From assembly GCA_031841125.1 (NCBI GenBank), contig CM063110.1:38393214-38457213 (forward strand): a stretch of 64,000 bases of DNA. The letters are read 5' to 3'. The stretch is from Acanthococcus lagerstroemiae. Lineage: Eukaryota; Arthropoda; Insecta; Hemiptera; Eriococcidae. Within the stretch, counting starts at the first letter, position 1; each line of letters starts with the position of its first letter. The notes below the pieces were generated by a model. It saw only the letters and a list, made by a program, of their open reading frames with translations, searched no databases and was not told where the DNA came from. Positions 1 to 10,371 of the stretch are shown in pieces. The position numbers were made by a program, and so were the translations under genes.

Positions 1-135
1 TTTTGTCCCAAGGTTCGGTGTTGTACCTCGGGACACCACTCGTACAATTTTGTATTCTGTAACTCGAATACAAAGGCCAGAAATGCATTTTGAATTGACC
101 AACTTTTTTGTCTCAAGGTTCGGTGTTGTACCTCG
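1..135. repeat. Direct repeat, period 105 bp, at the window edge
   Basis: A 30-bp segment at 1-30 recurs at 106-135 with one mismatch; both contain CAAGGTTCGGTGTTGTACCT. The sequence between is unrelated to the rest of the window. Two units are visible and the first starts at base 1, so the array may continue to the left. No coding sense is seen. Confidence 0.7.
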
Positions 136-2159
136 AACACAGAAAATTAACTTTCATCAATTATGTATCGCACACATACATCATATCGTGCATATAGCTC
201 ATAGAAAACAGAAAACGCCGATTTAGTTCCATAAAATAGTAATTGGAATCCATCAAATCAGAATCTTCGGTTTTTGACCATTCGCCAATACAATGGGCCG
301 TCACGAGTGTGTCATGGTGTGGTTCCTTTAAGAATATAATAGAGCATCATAAAGTGAAATTTTTGATGAATGGTTTTTCAACTTTGGAGCTGTCCCAAGG
401 TGTATGACATGACCCCCCGGCAGGGCGCACCAATTTTTATATTCTGAATCGGCCACCGGACTGCATGAATCATCATCTGTCAGCTGAACAGGGAGGGTGT
501 CGACGTGCCATACAGTCGATACCCGTGAAAGTCTATTCGATTTATCAGTGCAAGGCTGGATAATCCTTCATGGTGCTCGAAAATTTTTTAAAGCTTAGTC
601 ATTAATTTATAGACTTCGTCATAATGTCGGTGATTTAGCATAGAACTCATGTTGAAAGTGCTGATTGTATTGTTATACTCCTGATTACCGATTTAGACGA
701 CTTTAACATATTTTTAGGTAAATTTGCCGACTGCCAAAAACATTTGGGGGCCCCCTTTCGGAAAGCCCTTGCAAGAGAGAACATTTCAAGTAGGTAACGA
801 TGGTTCCGAACTAAGTTTCAATAAATTCGAAGTTTCTCATTGAAAAAAATAATATTTTTTTTTTTACATTTTATTCACCGGTTTCTCTTCCAGACTTATT
901 ATTAATTATTTTTTTATTCACTAACTCGCAATAACTAACCAATCATTTTTATACCGCTAACTCACTATTACTAGCCATTTATTTTTACAAAGGTACCGTG
1001 TAAAGTTACCCCGCAAATGTAGAGTAGCCCCGGTTTACGTTACCTCCAACCCCGTACACGATGTGCATATGCAATCTATATTACATTTCTTGACTTGCAT
1101 GCCGCGATAACCCCTCAAAATATTTAACACGTTTCGCAGAACACCCTGTACGTGTAGGTATACGCAGCCGAAGGAGAGCAGGGCTAAAAATTGAAGCGAT
1201 ACTGAGAACGAGCAAACTGGCAGTTAAGGGGGAAAAAAAGGTCCAAATTGCCACGTTTATACATTAACCACTACCGCCCCCTCAACTGATGTGGACCGTG
1301 CTACCAAGTTTCGATAATTCCGCACGATTGGGATGATGATAACGAGGTGAAAATAAAAGGGTGAACACTCGGCGAACGTTGATCAGCACAATTAATTGGG
1401 AAATTTTTGGCGTTCGATTATCGTTTTCTTCTCGCGTCTCCAGCTCCCTCGGTTTGCGATATTCTATTCGGTGACGAGGGTTTGGAATTTCGCATTGTCG
1501 CAGATCGCAATCGTCGGACGACGGAGGTTTATATAAATAAAAGCGGAACGCCATTACAGACTATATACAGCGTGCTGGAAAATGCGACTCCGCGTTTCCA
1601 CGGCAGCAGAGCGTTTTAAGAAAATTCGTCTGCGCTAGATACCCGAGGAACAAGAGGACGACACTAGTACGAGGCGCAAAATGAAAGCAAACACTAGAGC
1701 GCAGAATTTCATTGAAATACTAGTAGACCAGACGCTAATGAAAATTTGTGGTGCTGTAAATTCAAGGCGGAAAAGGAAAACAATGTGCTATCTTTTTTGT
1801 GTTATATGTTTAGGGTACATTAAGTACTCTTATAATTTTCCGACAACTTTGTAACAAAGCGTCACGACTCAGCTTGGATGACAGCGCCGTGCACTCGGCA
1901 AAAATAATAAAAAGATGACGAAAGGAAAGCGGAATGATGAAACGGCGTTGCCGCGAACTACATATAAAACATCAAATTACTTCACTCGCCAGCTACGCTT
2001 CACGAGCAGGATTTGATCACTTTCAACTCGTCGGGGTCTTAACCAACCCCTAAACGTGACACTGTTAACTGTAACTAAGCCTATCTTTCAAACTCTGTCA
2101 AAAATTGCTAAACTGAAATTTGTCATTGGTAACTATCTCATTTCCACCCCAAGACGGTT
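136..2159. other. No recognisable gene; AT-rich intergenic or intronic sequence
   Basis: Short open frames occur (for example 1407-1619, 70 codons) but none has a recognisable domain or splice-site context, and I treat them as chance. The stretch holds a small tandem duplication near 911-979 and a G/C run near 747-757. Around 1130-1900 the sequence has more CpG than the transposon-rich parts, which may mark older unique host DNA. Confidence 0.4.
911..979. repeat. Two-unit tandem duplication, about 36 bp
   Basis: Two diverged units, each carrying a CTAACTC ... ACTA-CCA core, start at about 911 and 945; the CTAACTC cores lie 36 bp apart (921 and 957). The copies share roughly three quarters of their bases. 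This is a small local duplication without coding sense. Confidence 0.45.
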
Positions 2160-2177
2160 TCCGGTCACCGTAGGGCG

Positions 2178-2960
2178 GTGAGAGGGCAAAACCACCGATA
2201 TATCCACATCCGATTTAAACACGAATCCAAACATCTCAACACAAGGTACAAAGGAAACAAAAAGGCATTATCATCACTTAGCAAGTTGGACAAAAACAAG
2301 CTAGAAGCAGCCTTGCTAGTCAGCGGCTGGGGCAGAGAAGAGGCAGAAAATAACGAGAACGCAGAAGAGGCGGCGGAGAAGCTACACCGAAGAGTAGTTG
2401 CCGTCTGCGATGCCGCAATACCCCGCTGTGGTCCGCCAAGGAAGAAAAGAGAGACATATTGGTGGACCACGGACACTGCCCATCTGAAGTCCGAGGCCCA
2501 TCAGTTGCGCAGAAGAGATCAGCGTACACGTGGCCGAGGGGAGGCGCAATTGGTGGCCGAGAAATACCAGTGCGCTCGGAAAAACATGACGACTGCAATC
2601 AGACACAGCAAGCTGAGATGCTGGAGAGAGCTGTGCAGCCAGGTGGAGGATGACCCTTTTGGAGTACCCTACCGATTAGCGATGAAGAAGGTCGGGGGCC
2701 CTCCCACAACCGAGCGTATAGAGTCGGGCACTGTGGAACAGATAGTGGATCATCTATTTCCGCAGCGCCCAGCACCAGTGGACACACCCCTGGAAGTGGA
2801 CACCGTACCACCCCTGATGGCAGCGGAAATCGACGCGGCAGTAGACAGAATACGAACGAAAGCGAAGAAGGCGCCGGGACCAGGTGGGATATCGAATAGT
2901 GTGTGGTACGTCATCCATCAGGGGCCGACCCGGGAATACTGGCTGCAGTCTTTAATGCAG
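2178..2960 (+). pseudogene. R1-clade ORF2 remnant: linker and start of RT
   Basis: This frame is open for about 260 codons. It begins at a sequence corresponding to the end of the endonuclease domain (a degraded SDHRYI-like site, here QNHRYIHIRF) and runs through the charged linker into the first RT motif, KKAPGPGGISN, near residues 230-240. The frame then fails around 2940-2990, and RT sequence continues in another frame (LVLLPKPGKPVGG, near 3000). The family protein is normally a continuous polypeptide of about 1,000 residues, so this is one piece of a dead copy. Confidence 0.8.
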
Positions 2961-2999
2961 CGTTAAGCGGAGCAGTATTCCCAGCCAGATGAAAGATAG

Positions 3000-3150
3000 C
3001 TCGCCTGGTACTGTTGCCGAAGCCAGGGAAACCAGTCGGCGGGCTAGCGTCATACCGGCCGTTATGTTTGCTGGACACAGTTGGTAAGATTTTCGAGAGA
3101 ATCATTGCAAACAGTCTGGAGAAACACTTTCGGGGGAGGCGCAGAGCGCC
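3000..3150 (+). pseudogene. R1-clade ORF2 remnant: RT fingers segment
   Basis: A second frame carries LPKPGKPVGGLASYRPLCLL, the conserved RT segment in which a basic loop is followed by SYRP(I/L)CLL, and then KIFERIIANSLEKHF. Similarity is lost at about 3150, where the match shifts to a third frame beginning QYEFPTGRSTIDA. Two frame changes within 200 bp show relaxed selection. Confidence 0.8.
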
Positions 3151-3618
3151 AACCAGTATGAGTTCCCAACTGGAAGATCGACGATTGATGCCGCCGGGAA
3201 GCTGAAGAGGCTGGCACAGTCAGCGATCCAGAAGCTCAAATTCGGTGCAGCCGTCAGCCTCGACATACAGAATGCGTTTAATACAATGCCACGGACGCGC
3301 ACATTGGAGGCGCTGGAGAACGTATCAGTCCCCGCGTACTTACGCGAAATTATCCATGACTACTTCCGTAGTCGGATAATTCTTGCGGAAACTGCTACGG
3401 GTGTGGTACAGCGGGAGATGTCGTATGGGGTTCCGCAGGGATTAGTTCTTGGTCCACTCCTGTGGAACATCGCGTTTGACGGCATCGTGCGAGCAGAGGT
3501 ACCACCAGGGGTGAAGATCATCTGCTACGCCGATGACACTCTGGTGGTTGCAGTCGAAGACGACGCAGTCACGCTTGTAAGCAAAGTGAATGCGGGACTG
3601 GAGGCAATGCTCCGTTAG
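3150..3618 (+). pseudogene. R1-clade ORF2 remnant: RT palm with YADD
   Basis: The frame opens at about 3150 with FPTGRSTIDAAGKL, then motif A SLDIQNAFNTM, motif B GVPQGLVLGPLLW, and the catalytic motif C YADDTLVVAV. These are in the order and spacing of the RT palm. Motif A reads D-x4-F-N where D-x4-F-D is common. It ends at an in-frame TAG (3616-3618), after which the same frame continues with IESAGLCLAAEKTEAVLFT, so the stop interrupts the protein. Confidence 0.85.
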
Positions 3619-4226
3619 ATCGAGTCGGCAGGGTTGTGTCTAGCAGCCGAGAAGACAGAAGCGGTGTTGTTTACACGCCGTTGACGGTACAACTCTCCTT
3701 CCTTTCGCTTAAAGGGATTGGAGATTGCGCCCTGTACAGCCCTGAAGTACCTCGGGCTGTGGTTTGACGGGAAGCTGTCGTTCAGAGAACAAGCGAAGGG
3801 AACAGCGCGGAAAGCGGAGGAAGTCGTAGATTAAGCCGACTCATGTCGAACTTAGGAGGTCCGACAGAGAAGAAACGTGAGCTGCTGGCGAACGTCGCCA
3901 TGTCGGTCCTCCTATATGGGGCTCGAATCTGGTCCGACGCCATCGGTGCCGCGATCATGCTTCCATTAAGGTTATGATTCATGTTTCGACTGTGTACTTG
4001 AATTTTGTGGGAATGTACGAAGTACGTACTGTATATGTTTGCGCAAAGTGGTCCTGAATATTTGCATAACATGTGTTATCTTTTGTGCGCAGAAGTACAG
4101 AAGAACCGATCTGGTAAGGGTCCAACAGAAGGCTGCACTGAGGTGTGTCAGTGCCTATCGCACTGTCTCCATAGAGGCAGCTTGCGTACTAGCAGGTATA
4201 TATACCGCCAGTGGAGTTACTAGCGG
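3619..4226 (+). pseudogene. R1-clade ORF2 remnant: thumb region with an insertion
   Basis: After the stop the palm frame continues to about 3830 (ALKYLGLWFDGKLSF) with another stop near 3684. A frame change follows to LSRLMSNLGGPTEKKRELL and LLYGARIWSDAIG. About 130 bp without RT similarity then intervene (about 3955-4085). RT similarity resumes with YRRTDLVRVQQKAALR and SAYRTVS up to about 4200. The inserted piece shows no clear TSD. Confidence 0.7.
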
Positions 4227-4874
4227 ATGAGCGGAAAAGATGTCACCGAAGAGCAGTGTGCGGCGCTACGGGTCAAGCGGGATAATAGGCAATCCACGCT
4301 TCGCATGTGGGAAGAGCGGCTCTCCCGCAGTACCAAGGGAGAATGGACCCGACTGCTAGTACGCGACCTCAACGCGTGGTTGGGCAGACGCCATGGCCAG
4401 CTGAACTTTTACTTCACGCAGGTGATGAGCGGCCATGGAGTATTCAACAAGTACCTGCACCGGATGGGCCTAGCAGAAAGCCCGCGGTGCTCCTACTGCG
4501 CTGCAGGAGGACGAGATGATGATGCCTCGCACACCCTGTTCGAGTGTCCGGCATTCGACCAAGAGAGGGAAGCAGCAGCGGCCGCCTTTCAAAACGCGGG
4601 CGTTGAGCCGCTTACACCGGAGAACCTGGTCCCGACCATGCTGAAGAGTAGAGCGGGATGGGATCAGGCAGCTACCTTTATCAAGAAGACGTTGGGTCAC
4701 AAAATGGAGCTGGAGTGGCAAAAACAAAAAGGCAGTGGACGCAGCACCCTATACCGGCACTCGTCATCCTACCAACATCGACGACGACGACGATGTCGCT
4801 GCTGCCAACAACCGAAGAAGAGGACGATCCGGTGCAACTCGCCAGCAAAGAGACAGAAGAATAGGACGCCGTAG
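4227..4874 (+). pseudogene. R1-clade ORF2 remnant: C-terminal zinc-knuckle domain
   Basis: An open frame of 215 codons carries the C-terminal part of R1-type ORF2. It has STKGEWTRLL, then FTQVMSGHG-FNKYLHRMG, then the zinc-binding pattern CSYC ... HTLFEC (residues about 88-108), which is the typical CCHC of this clade. The tail ends in K/R-rich, low-complexity sequence and a TAG at 4872. The frame joins the preceding one through a frameshift near 4240. The same domain occurs antisense at 38826-39445. Confidence 0.85.
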
Positions 4875-4920
4875 ATTCGCCGCCTTGAAGAGGCGACAGG
4901 AGAAATGGGGGTAGCAGGAC

Positions 4921-6370
4921 TCATATTAAAGCTATTCTTCTTTCTACCTCTTTTTCCGTTTGATTATCAAATGAAACTGTCCGTCCTAAGTAAATGATAT
5001 TATCAACTATGTCGATGTTTTTATTATTAATTTTTATTGTTTCATTGTAGCTGGAATTTGTTACGATTTTTGTTTTTGAGATGTTTATTTCCATGGCCGC
5101 GATATCACTTTGTCGGGTGATACCTTCCAACATTTATTGTAAGTCCTCCCAGTCTTCCGCTACTAACACCACGTCGTCAGCAACTCCTAGGTTATTCAAA
5201 AATACACCGTTAATTTTCATTCCCTGATTGCTTCAATCGAGGTTCCTGAATATTTCGTTTATTGCACAATTGAATATTAGCGGAGAGATGGGTCCCCTTG
5301 GCGTAGCCCCTTTTTAATTTCAAATTCTACTACTTCTATATCCGTCGTAGTTATCTGAGCTCTCAACCTTGAATATAGTTCCTGTATTATTTTTATTAAT
5401 GTGGTGTTTACGCCATGATTTGTTAATGCTATTGGTATGTAATTTTGTTTCAGATGGTCGAAGGCTTTCTTAAAACCCATAAATGCTAAGTGGATGTGAA
5501 ACTGGTACTCAGTGGCCCTCTGAATTATCATATTGATAAAATGAAGGTGGTCGACCGTGGGGAATCCTCGCCTGAACCCTGCCTGGCAGGGAGTTTGTTG
5601 CAACTCAAGCATACCTCTCAGTACAGATTCGAGAAGGGCTGACAGTATTTTGGCAAAGATTGATATAAGGCTTATAGATCTGTAGTTTTCTATATTGTAT
5701 TTGCTTCCTTTTTTATGAATTAAAATAATGTTTGAAATTTTTCAGTTTGGTGAAATAGTTTTTTTTTCTAAAGTAATGTATAACTTAGTCAGAATTTTTA
5801 TCAATCTTTCTCCGCCAAACTTGATACGTTCATTTGTTATTCCATCCTTGCTACTCCCTCTATTACCCTACTTACTTCTTCTTCTAAGAATTCCGGCAAC
5901 GGGTCCTCTTTGTCTTCTAAGTCTAAAGGCTTAAAGTCGTCTGTATACTGCTCGGTGTACAATTGAGCTAATATATTGCATTAATTCTTGTTCGGTCGTA
6001 TTCTTTAATACCTTCCTTGTTTCTAAGACATGGCATTATTTGTTCACCTAAAAACTTTCTTTCATTTTACGATTGTTTTAGTACTTTTAGTGGTTTCCAT
6101 GACTTGTTCTACAAACTTCGTGTTTTTTCATTGTCGTATTTTCTTAGTAACTTTTTGATTAGTTTGCACACGAGGTTGAACTCAATTTCATTTTTTTTCG
6201 TTTTTGGAATTCTTTTGAAATCTTCCCTTTTTTTAATCAAATCCAGTATGTTTTTGGGAAAGGACCGAGCTGCTTTTTTCTGAGAAGTAGTTAAACTTTT
6301 AAACACCTTTCGTATCATTTCTTCTACCTGTGACCAGCTTTGGTCTTTCCACAATATGTAGATATGTTTG
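4921..6370 (-). mobile_element. RTE-like endonuclease/RT retrotransposon fragment
   Basis: Read on the minus strand, the sequence gives the linker (KKAARSFPKN, KRIPKTKKNE) at 6354-6109. RT follows: QAGFRRGFPTVDHLHFIN and FMGFKKAFDHLK around 5600-5440, GLRQGDP and ISPLIFNCAINEIF around 5310-5250, a degraded YADD (VADDVVLVAEDW) near 5180, then TKIVTNSS and IIYLGRTVSF at 5080-4970. It has many stops and frameshifts, lacks the endonuclease domain, and stops abruptly at 4921 against the R1-clade remnant. I call it RTE-like because of its endonuclease/RT layout in sister copies; the exact clade is uncertain. Confidence 0.85.
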
Positions 6371-7762
6371 CATACGCTTACTTTTAAAGGGGCTGAGTTA
6401 TGGTCAAATTATGAAAAGTTGTCTATATTTGAAAGTTTATTTTCTTCTCACAACTGAAGATAGAAAAACTGTAACAGTAGGTAATAGTAGAGGGCAGTTG
6501 TGGTAACCAGAGAAATGAAAAAGATCAGAATCGGTCCAGCAAGGTGTTCATAAAATTAATTTTAGTACAAATTATATCAGAAAATGTTCACATTTTTCTA
6601 GTTTACCGCGAAACTTGCCCTCTTAAGCTAATGTATTTTTTTATTTGCAATGGATTGTACTTATGCATTAAATTTCCCATAAAAAAGATCATTAGTCACT
6701 TTCTTGTACCTGGATTAGAACTACTCAGAATGGAGTTCAAAATACCCCCGTTAAGAATTATTACTTTTTAACACAAATGCACAGACCTTATGAGAATAAT
6801 AATCATCTTCTTCAGCTACTTCACCACTTCGCAGAGTTATATCGTTTATGGGGCTTATTCACCTCCCTCCTTTAATCTATTAACCCCATATTTGAAATTG
6901 AGGCCTATGCAATGGTGAGGGGAGGGGTTCTGGTATTTTGTAACGTTTTATATGGGTATCCAATAATTGGTTCCAAAGGTCGTTAAATCCGGTTTTGGTA
7001 ACATTTTGGCCATATTTCTCGAACGGTGGCGCATACCGATGGGAAGGAGGTGCAAGATGACAGTTATGGTAACCACACTGAAAAAAAAAATTAAAGATCA
7101 TGGAAAGTGGTTCGAGATACAAATCTTCTGTAGAGATGTTCGAGAGATTTTGGCCCCTTTTCTACTCTGTCCGACTGACTTGATCAGAATGAGGCGAGTT
7201 TCATACACTCATCATCGAATAAGAGAGCAACTTGAGAACGGAAACACGACGCTCGCACACCGACAATTTAGAATTTAGACTGCCAAGTGGAGGCTCTTTG
7301 CGAAGAGTGAGAACCTAATTTCTACGATAAAGCAATCCACCTCTCTTTCGAATACGAATTTATTCGACTGAAGGTAACTAGACGCCGGCAATCTTTAGTT
7401 GACAAACTTCCAATCAAGCCAGTAGCTCGAACTCGTTACAGAGCTTTCCACCTTAAACCCCGAATACTGATTTCTTTCTCGGGCAAAAGTGTATTATAGA
7501 GTCACCCCATTCGAGAGATGATTAAGAAACAGTCGAATTAACATCAAAAAACAATTTTTCTTTCCGGCAAGAAGGAGTGCGTGCAGTCGAAGTTTATTCA
7601 ACGCTTCATTTACCACTGAAAGCGCTCGCGCCTTCATTTCACAATCGTGCGCTCGTTTTAAAAAAGCGTTAACTGGAATCGCGAAATCAAAATTTCATCT
7701 TCCTTTCTCTGTTACGTGATGCCGTCCAGAAAAGGGTAGGGTAACTTAAGCCTGAAAATCAG
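6371..7762. other. No gene recognised
   Basis: AT-rich sequence with only short chance frames (for example 6967-7278). No TIRs, TSDs or known protein motifs were seen. A homopolymer A run lies at about 7081-7090. Confidence 0.4.
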
Positions 7763-7871
7763 CAGCGTCCCTCCGGTCACTGATGCCATACTCAGAAGGG
7801 TAATTTCCGGGACCGGGGGTGCGGTGTCATAGGGGCCACTTTGGCATGCGTGCATCGCCATACGTCCCTCC
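7763..7871 (-). repeat. Dispersed repeat, copy 1 of 3
   Basis: In reverse complement this stretch matches 24928-25033 and 26618-26726 over about 105 bp. Shared blocks include GGGACGTATGGC, ATGCACGCATGCCA, AGTGGCCCC and GCATCAGTG-CCGGAGG. The three copies differ by substitutions and small indels. There is no tRNA-like A/B box and no coding sense. The copy at 26.6 kb shows a probable TSD, which suggests a short transposable unit. Confidence 0.7.
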
Positions 7872-8628
7872 ACACTATACTTGTATATGTATGCTCGAAG
7901 TTCCTATACATCGTCTGTTCTTAGAGCATACGTTTTTTTGTAGATTTAGATTTTTTTTTTTCTATCTTTATTACTTTATCACTCTCGGAGCGCCGCACCA
8001 TCTATCTAGGCTTATACATTCTATCCTACATTTTGTTTGTGGTTTTTTTTGTGTGTGTTTTTTCCTTTTTTCTCGTCATTATTCAGTATTAATGTCGCTC
8101 TCGCATCTCGTGTAAAATAAATGGTATTCACTTCGTAAATGATTCGTGAACTATTTCAAACACTCACAGACTTTAATTGTGTTTCCTTGCACCTTCAATT
8201 CCACAGCATCTGGTTGTTCGTATGCTACCTATGAATGACCTGACTAGCGGACACAATTCGGGGAGTCTGTATTAGCGAGATCTATGGACAGTATTGGGTA
8301 CTTCATCGTTCTTTTCATGTTTTCATCACATACCTCTGTGTCGGAGAACGTGATCATTCGGGAGGTCTCAATTTTATTTCGCTGCCTCGAAATGAGATAA
8401 TCGGCTACACGTATCATCAAACCAACACTTACTTATTTCCGCGACTTCGGAATACTCGAGATACAAATTCTGAAACTCACCTGCAACAAAACAAACACTT
8501 TCTATTAGTATTTTGAAAAGGAAACATAAAATAAAAACGAGGTTGATGAATAAGAGATAGAGTTCTAGACAGTGTATAATTTACAGTAAATAACAGAAAA
8601 GAAATAGGTGTATACAGTTAACGCTTGT
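7872..8628. other. No gene recognised
   Basis: Contains a T-rich tract near 7930-8075, which only gives a low-complexity Phe-rich frame, and otherwise unassigned sequence. No repeat partner in the window was recognised. Confidence 0.35.
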
Positions 8629-8955
8629 TGAAAATTGATATTTCGAATCGACGTTAAAATTGGTTATTAAAATCAACGTCAAAGTGAGGGTCCGAATGAA
8701 AATTGATATTGATTTTTCCGAATCTATGTCATAATTGATGTTTCACCAACGTTCAAATTGCTCTTTCAAATTGATGTTGAAGTGGATGGTTCAAATCGAT
8801 ATTGACAATAATGTTTCAAATTGACCTTGAAACTGATGGTTTAAACTGCGATCTCAATGCATATCACCAATCAACTTCAAAATTGATATTATAAATTGAA
8901 TTGAAATTTATATTTTAAATCGACGTCCAATTCAACGTCAAAATTAGACGGACTG
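8629..8955. repeat. Degenerate minisatellite, AAATTGATNTTGA-like units
   Basis: About 330 bp is built from loosely repeated units of roughly 18-21 bp around TTCAAATTGATGTTGAA and AATCGACGTTAAAATT. At least ten recognisable units occur (for example near 8630, 8655, 8700, 8760, 8775, 8815, 8880, 8925). The units are too diverged to fix an exact period by eye. It ends near 8955. Confidence 0.6.
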
Positions 8956-10018
8956 TCGAACTATTGATGCCACATTTACAAATGAAAGCTGCATCGATTT
9001 TACTAAACTAAAATCAAGGTTGAAAGGAAAGAGTCATAAATTACAGTGATTACATTCGACTCTATCGTCATTATAAAAAGAAGAAAGACAAGAAAATGTA
9101 AATATATTGCATGCAGATACATTATTTGTACATGGATATGTCTTATACAGTTGACGCACAACAGAAACAAGTAAAATACTCGGCAAGAGTCGTCCACTCT
9201 CGGTGTTGGTCGGCATTCTCCATGTGGGTCTCGGCATAGGCGATAGAACAAATTACCGCGTAAAAAGGAATACGCAATTCCGTCACAGAGGGAACGTTTT
9301 TGTGCAAACAGGAAACTGGTTCGGCAGATCAACACACAGAATCGACATAGATATGTCTACTGGATCGCCATGTAAGAGAGAAAAATTCCGCAGAAACGTT
9401 CTGCAGAACAACGTTACCATCATGATATAGTTGCGTATTCCGTTTTATGCGGTCATTCGTTCCACTATGTTTTGACCAAAAACATGAAAAATTCCGACCA
9501 ACTCTGAGAATGAACGACTAACACCCGAACACCCAGAATGTTATTACAATGACGTCGCTGAATGAACGCATGAACGTGTTTGGTAGCAATAAAACATATC
9601 CATGTAAGAACGTATCTGCATGCAGTGTAGATTTTATGATTTTTTTTTTTTGCGTGCCTAGTTATTAGACATATCCATGTCGAAACGACATCGAAAGAAC
9701 ACTCGACGTTGATTACCTACGTCGAGAATGAGTCAAGTTAACAAGAAGATCAATGTGACGTCGTTTTGACGTAATCTGACGTCAAGTTTACATGTCAACG
9801 TCGATTTTAAGTGTAGAAATGGTTTCGAGGCTTTTATGATAAAATTCATGATTCTTATGAAATTCTGCATTAAACACTCCACAGGGTAGCGTGCCCCAAG
9901 ATGACACATGGCCTAAAACGACGCACTGCAGATTTCTCACAACTGGCAAAACATTGATGTCAAAACTAACTTCGCTCTGACCTAGTACTTCGTGTCCTCT
10001 AGCCTTCTTAACGGGACC
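8956..10018. other. No gene; recurring GACATATCCATGT and GACGTC motifs
   Basis: No convincing coding sequence. The 13-mer GACATATCCATGT occurs at 9668-9680, on the minus strand near 9131-9143, and in a close variant at 9593-9605; a further copy lies at 11161-11173. Between 9700 and 9800 the sequence is rich in GACGTC/GACGTT, reminiscent of the preceding minisatellite. Confidence 0.4.
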
Positions 10019-10168
10019 TATAACACCCGAGTATCGTAATACGCCATCTTTGGGCGTTCCGCGCCCTTCGATGCCAAACTGACAACGCGGTACGCTCCGC
10101 ATAGTCAATTCGGGATCGACGGGCGCGGAACGCGCAAAGATGGCATATTGCGATACTCGGGTGTTATA
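10019..10168. mobile_element. Hairpin (foldback) element, family H copy 1
   Basis: A near-perfect inverted repeat has arms 10019-10083 and 10104-10168 (about 65 nt, roughly 88 percent complementary). The loop 10084-10103 is itself a mini-hairpin, GCGGTACGCTCCGC. A second element at 18646-18781 has a loop that is the exact reverse complement of this one over at least 20 bp, plus partly similar arms (both have CGCCAT and GATGCC at matching positions). It has no coding capacity and no convincing TSD. It is most simply a non-autonomous palindromic element; a structured RNA source cannot be excluded. Confidence 0.7.
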
Positions 10169-10181
10169 TATACTTGTAAAA

Positions 10182-10371
10182 CTCCATAAGCGAACATTCG
10201 TTTTTCTTTGGGAGTCCATAAATATGAAAGAGAGCATTTCTCAATGCTTCCAGACGCTTATTTATTATCTAAAAGCATTTAGTTTTGATATAAATAATCG
10301 TTCAATATCAAGAAATACCCTCTTTCATATTTATGGACTCGCAAAAAAGAACGAATGTTCGCTTATGGGGA
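10182..10371. mobile_element. Palindromic MITE-like element
   Basis: Arms 10182-10241 and 10311-10371 are inverted repeats (about 60 nt, roughly 85 percent), sharing CCATAAGCGAACATTCGTT and GAGTCCATAAATATGAAAGA. About 70 bp of AT-rich sequence separates them. It begins 13 bp after the preceding hairpin element. It has no coding capacity and no clear TSD. Size and structure fit a non-autonomous DNA element. Confidence 0.65.

Larger units (their letters stand above)
2160..4920 (+). mobile_element. R1-clade non-LTR retrotransposon, 5'-truncated and decayed
   Basis: Reverse-transcriptase (RT) and C-terminal zinc-knuckle sequence of the R1/TRAS type runs left to right in three frames. The order is: linker between endonuclease and RT (2178-2960), fingers motif LPKPGKPVGG near 3010, palm with SLDIQNAFNTM near 3260 and YADD near 3527, thumb with YLGLWFDGKL near 3750, YGARIW near 3915, and a CCHC-type region near 4490-4560. 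The endonuclease domain is missing, so the copy is 5'-truncated near 2160. There are several frameshifts, stops at 3616 and about 3684, and about 130 bp of foreign sequence near 3955-4085. The 3' end is placed near 4920, where antisense RTE-like sequence begins. No R1 target (28S rDNA) flanks it. Confidence 0.9.

Noticed and set aside
1407..1619. 70-codon open frame
   Set aside because: Short, no domain, overlapped by a minus-strand frame; likely chance.
7819..8115. 98-codon frame rich in Phe and Leu
   Set aside because: Created by a T-rich tract and part of a dispersed repeat; not a membrane protein.
9788..10237. 149-codon minus-strand frame
   Set aside because: Runs through the hairpin element at 10019-10168; open by chance.
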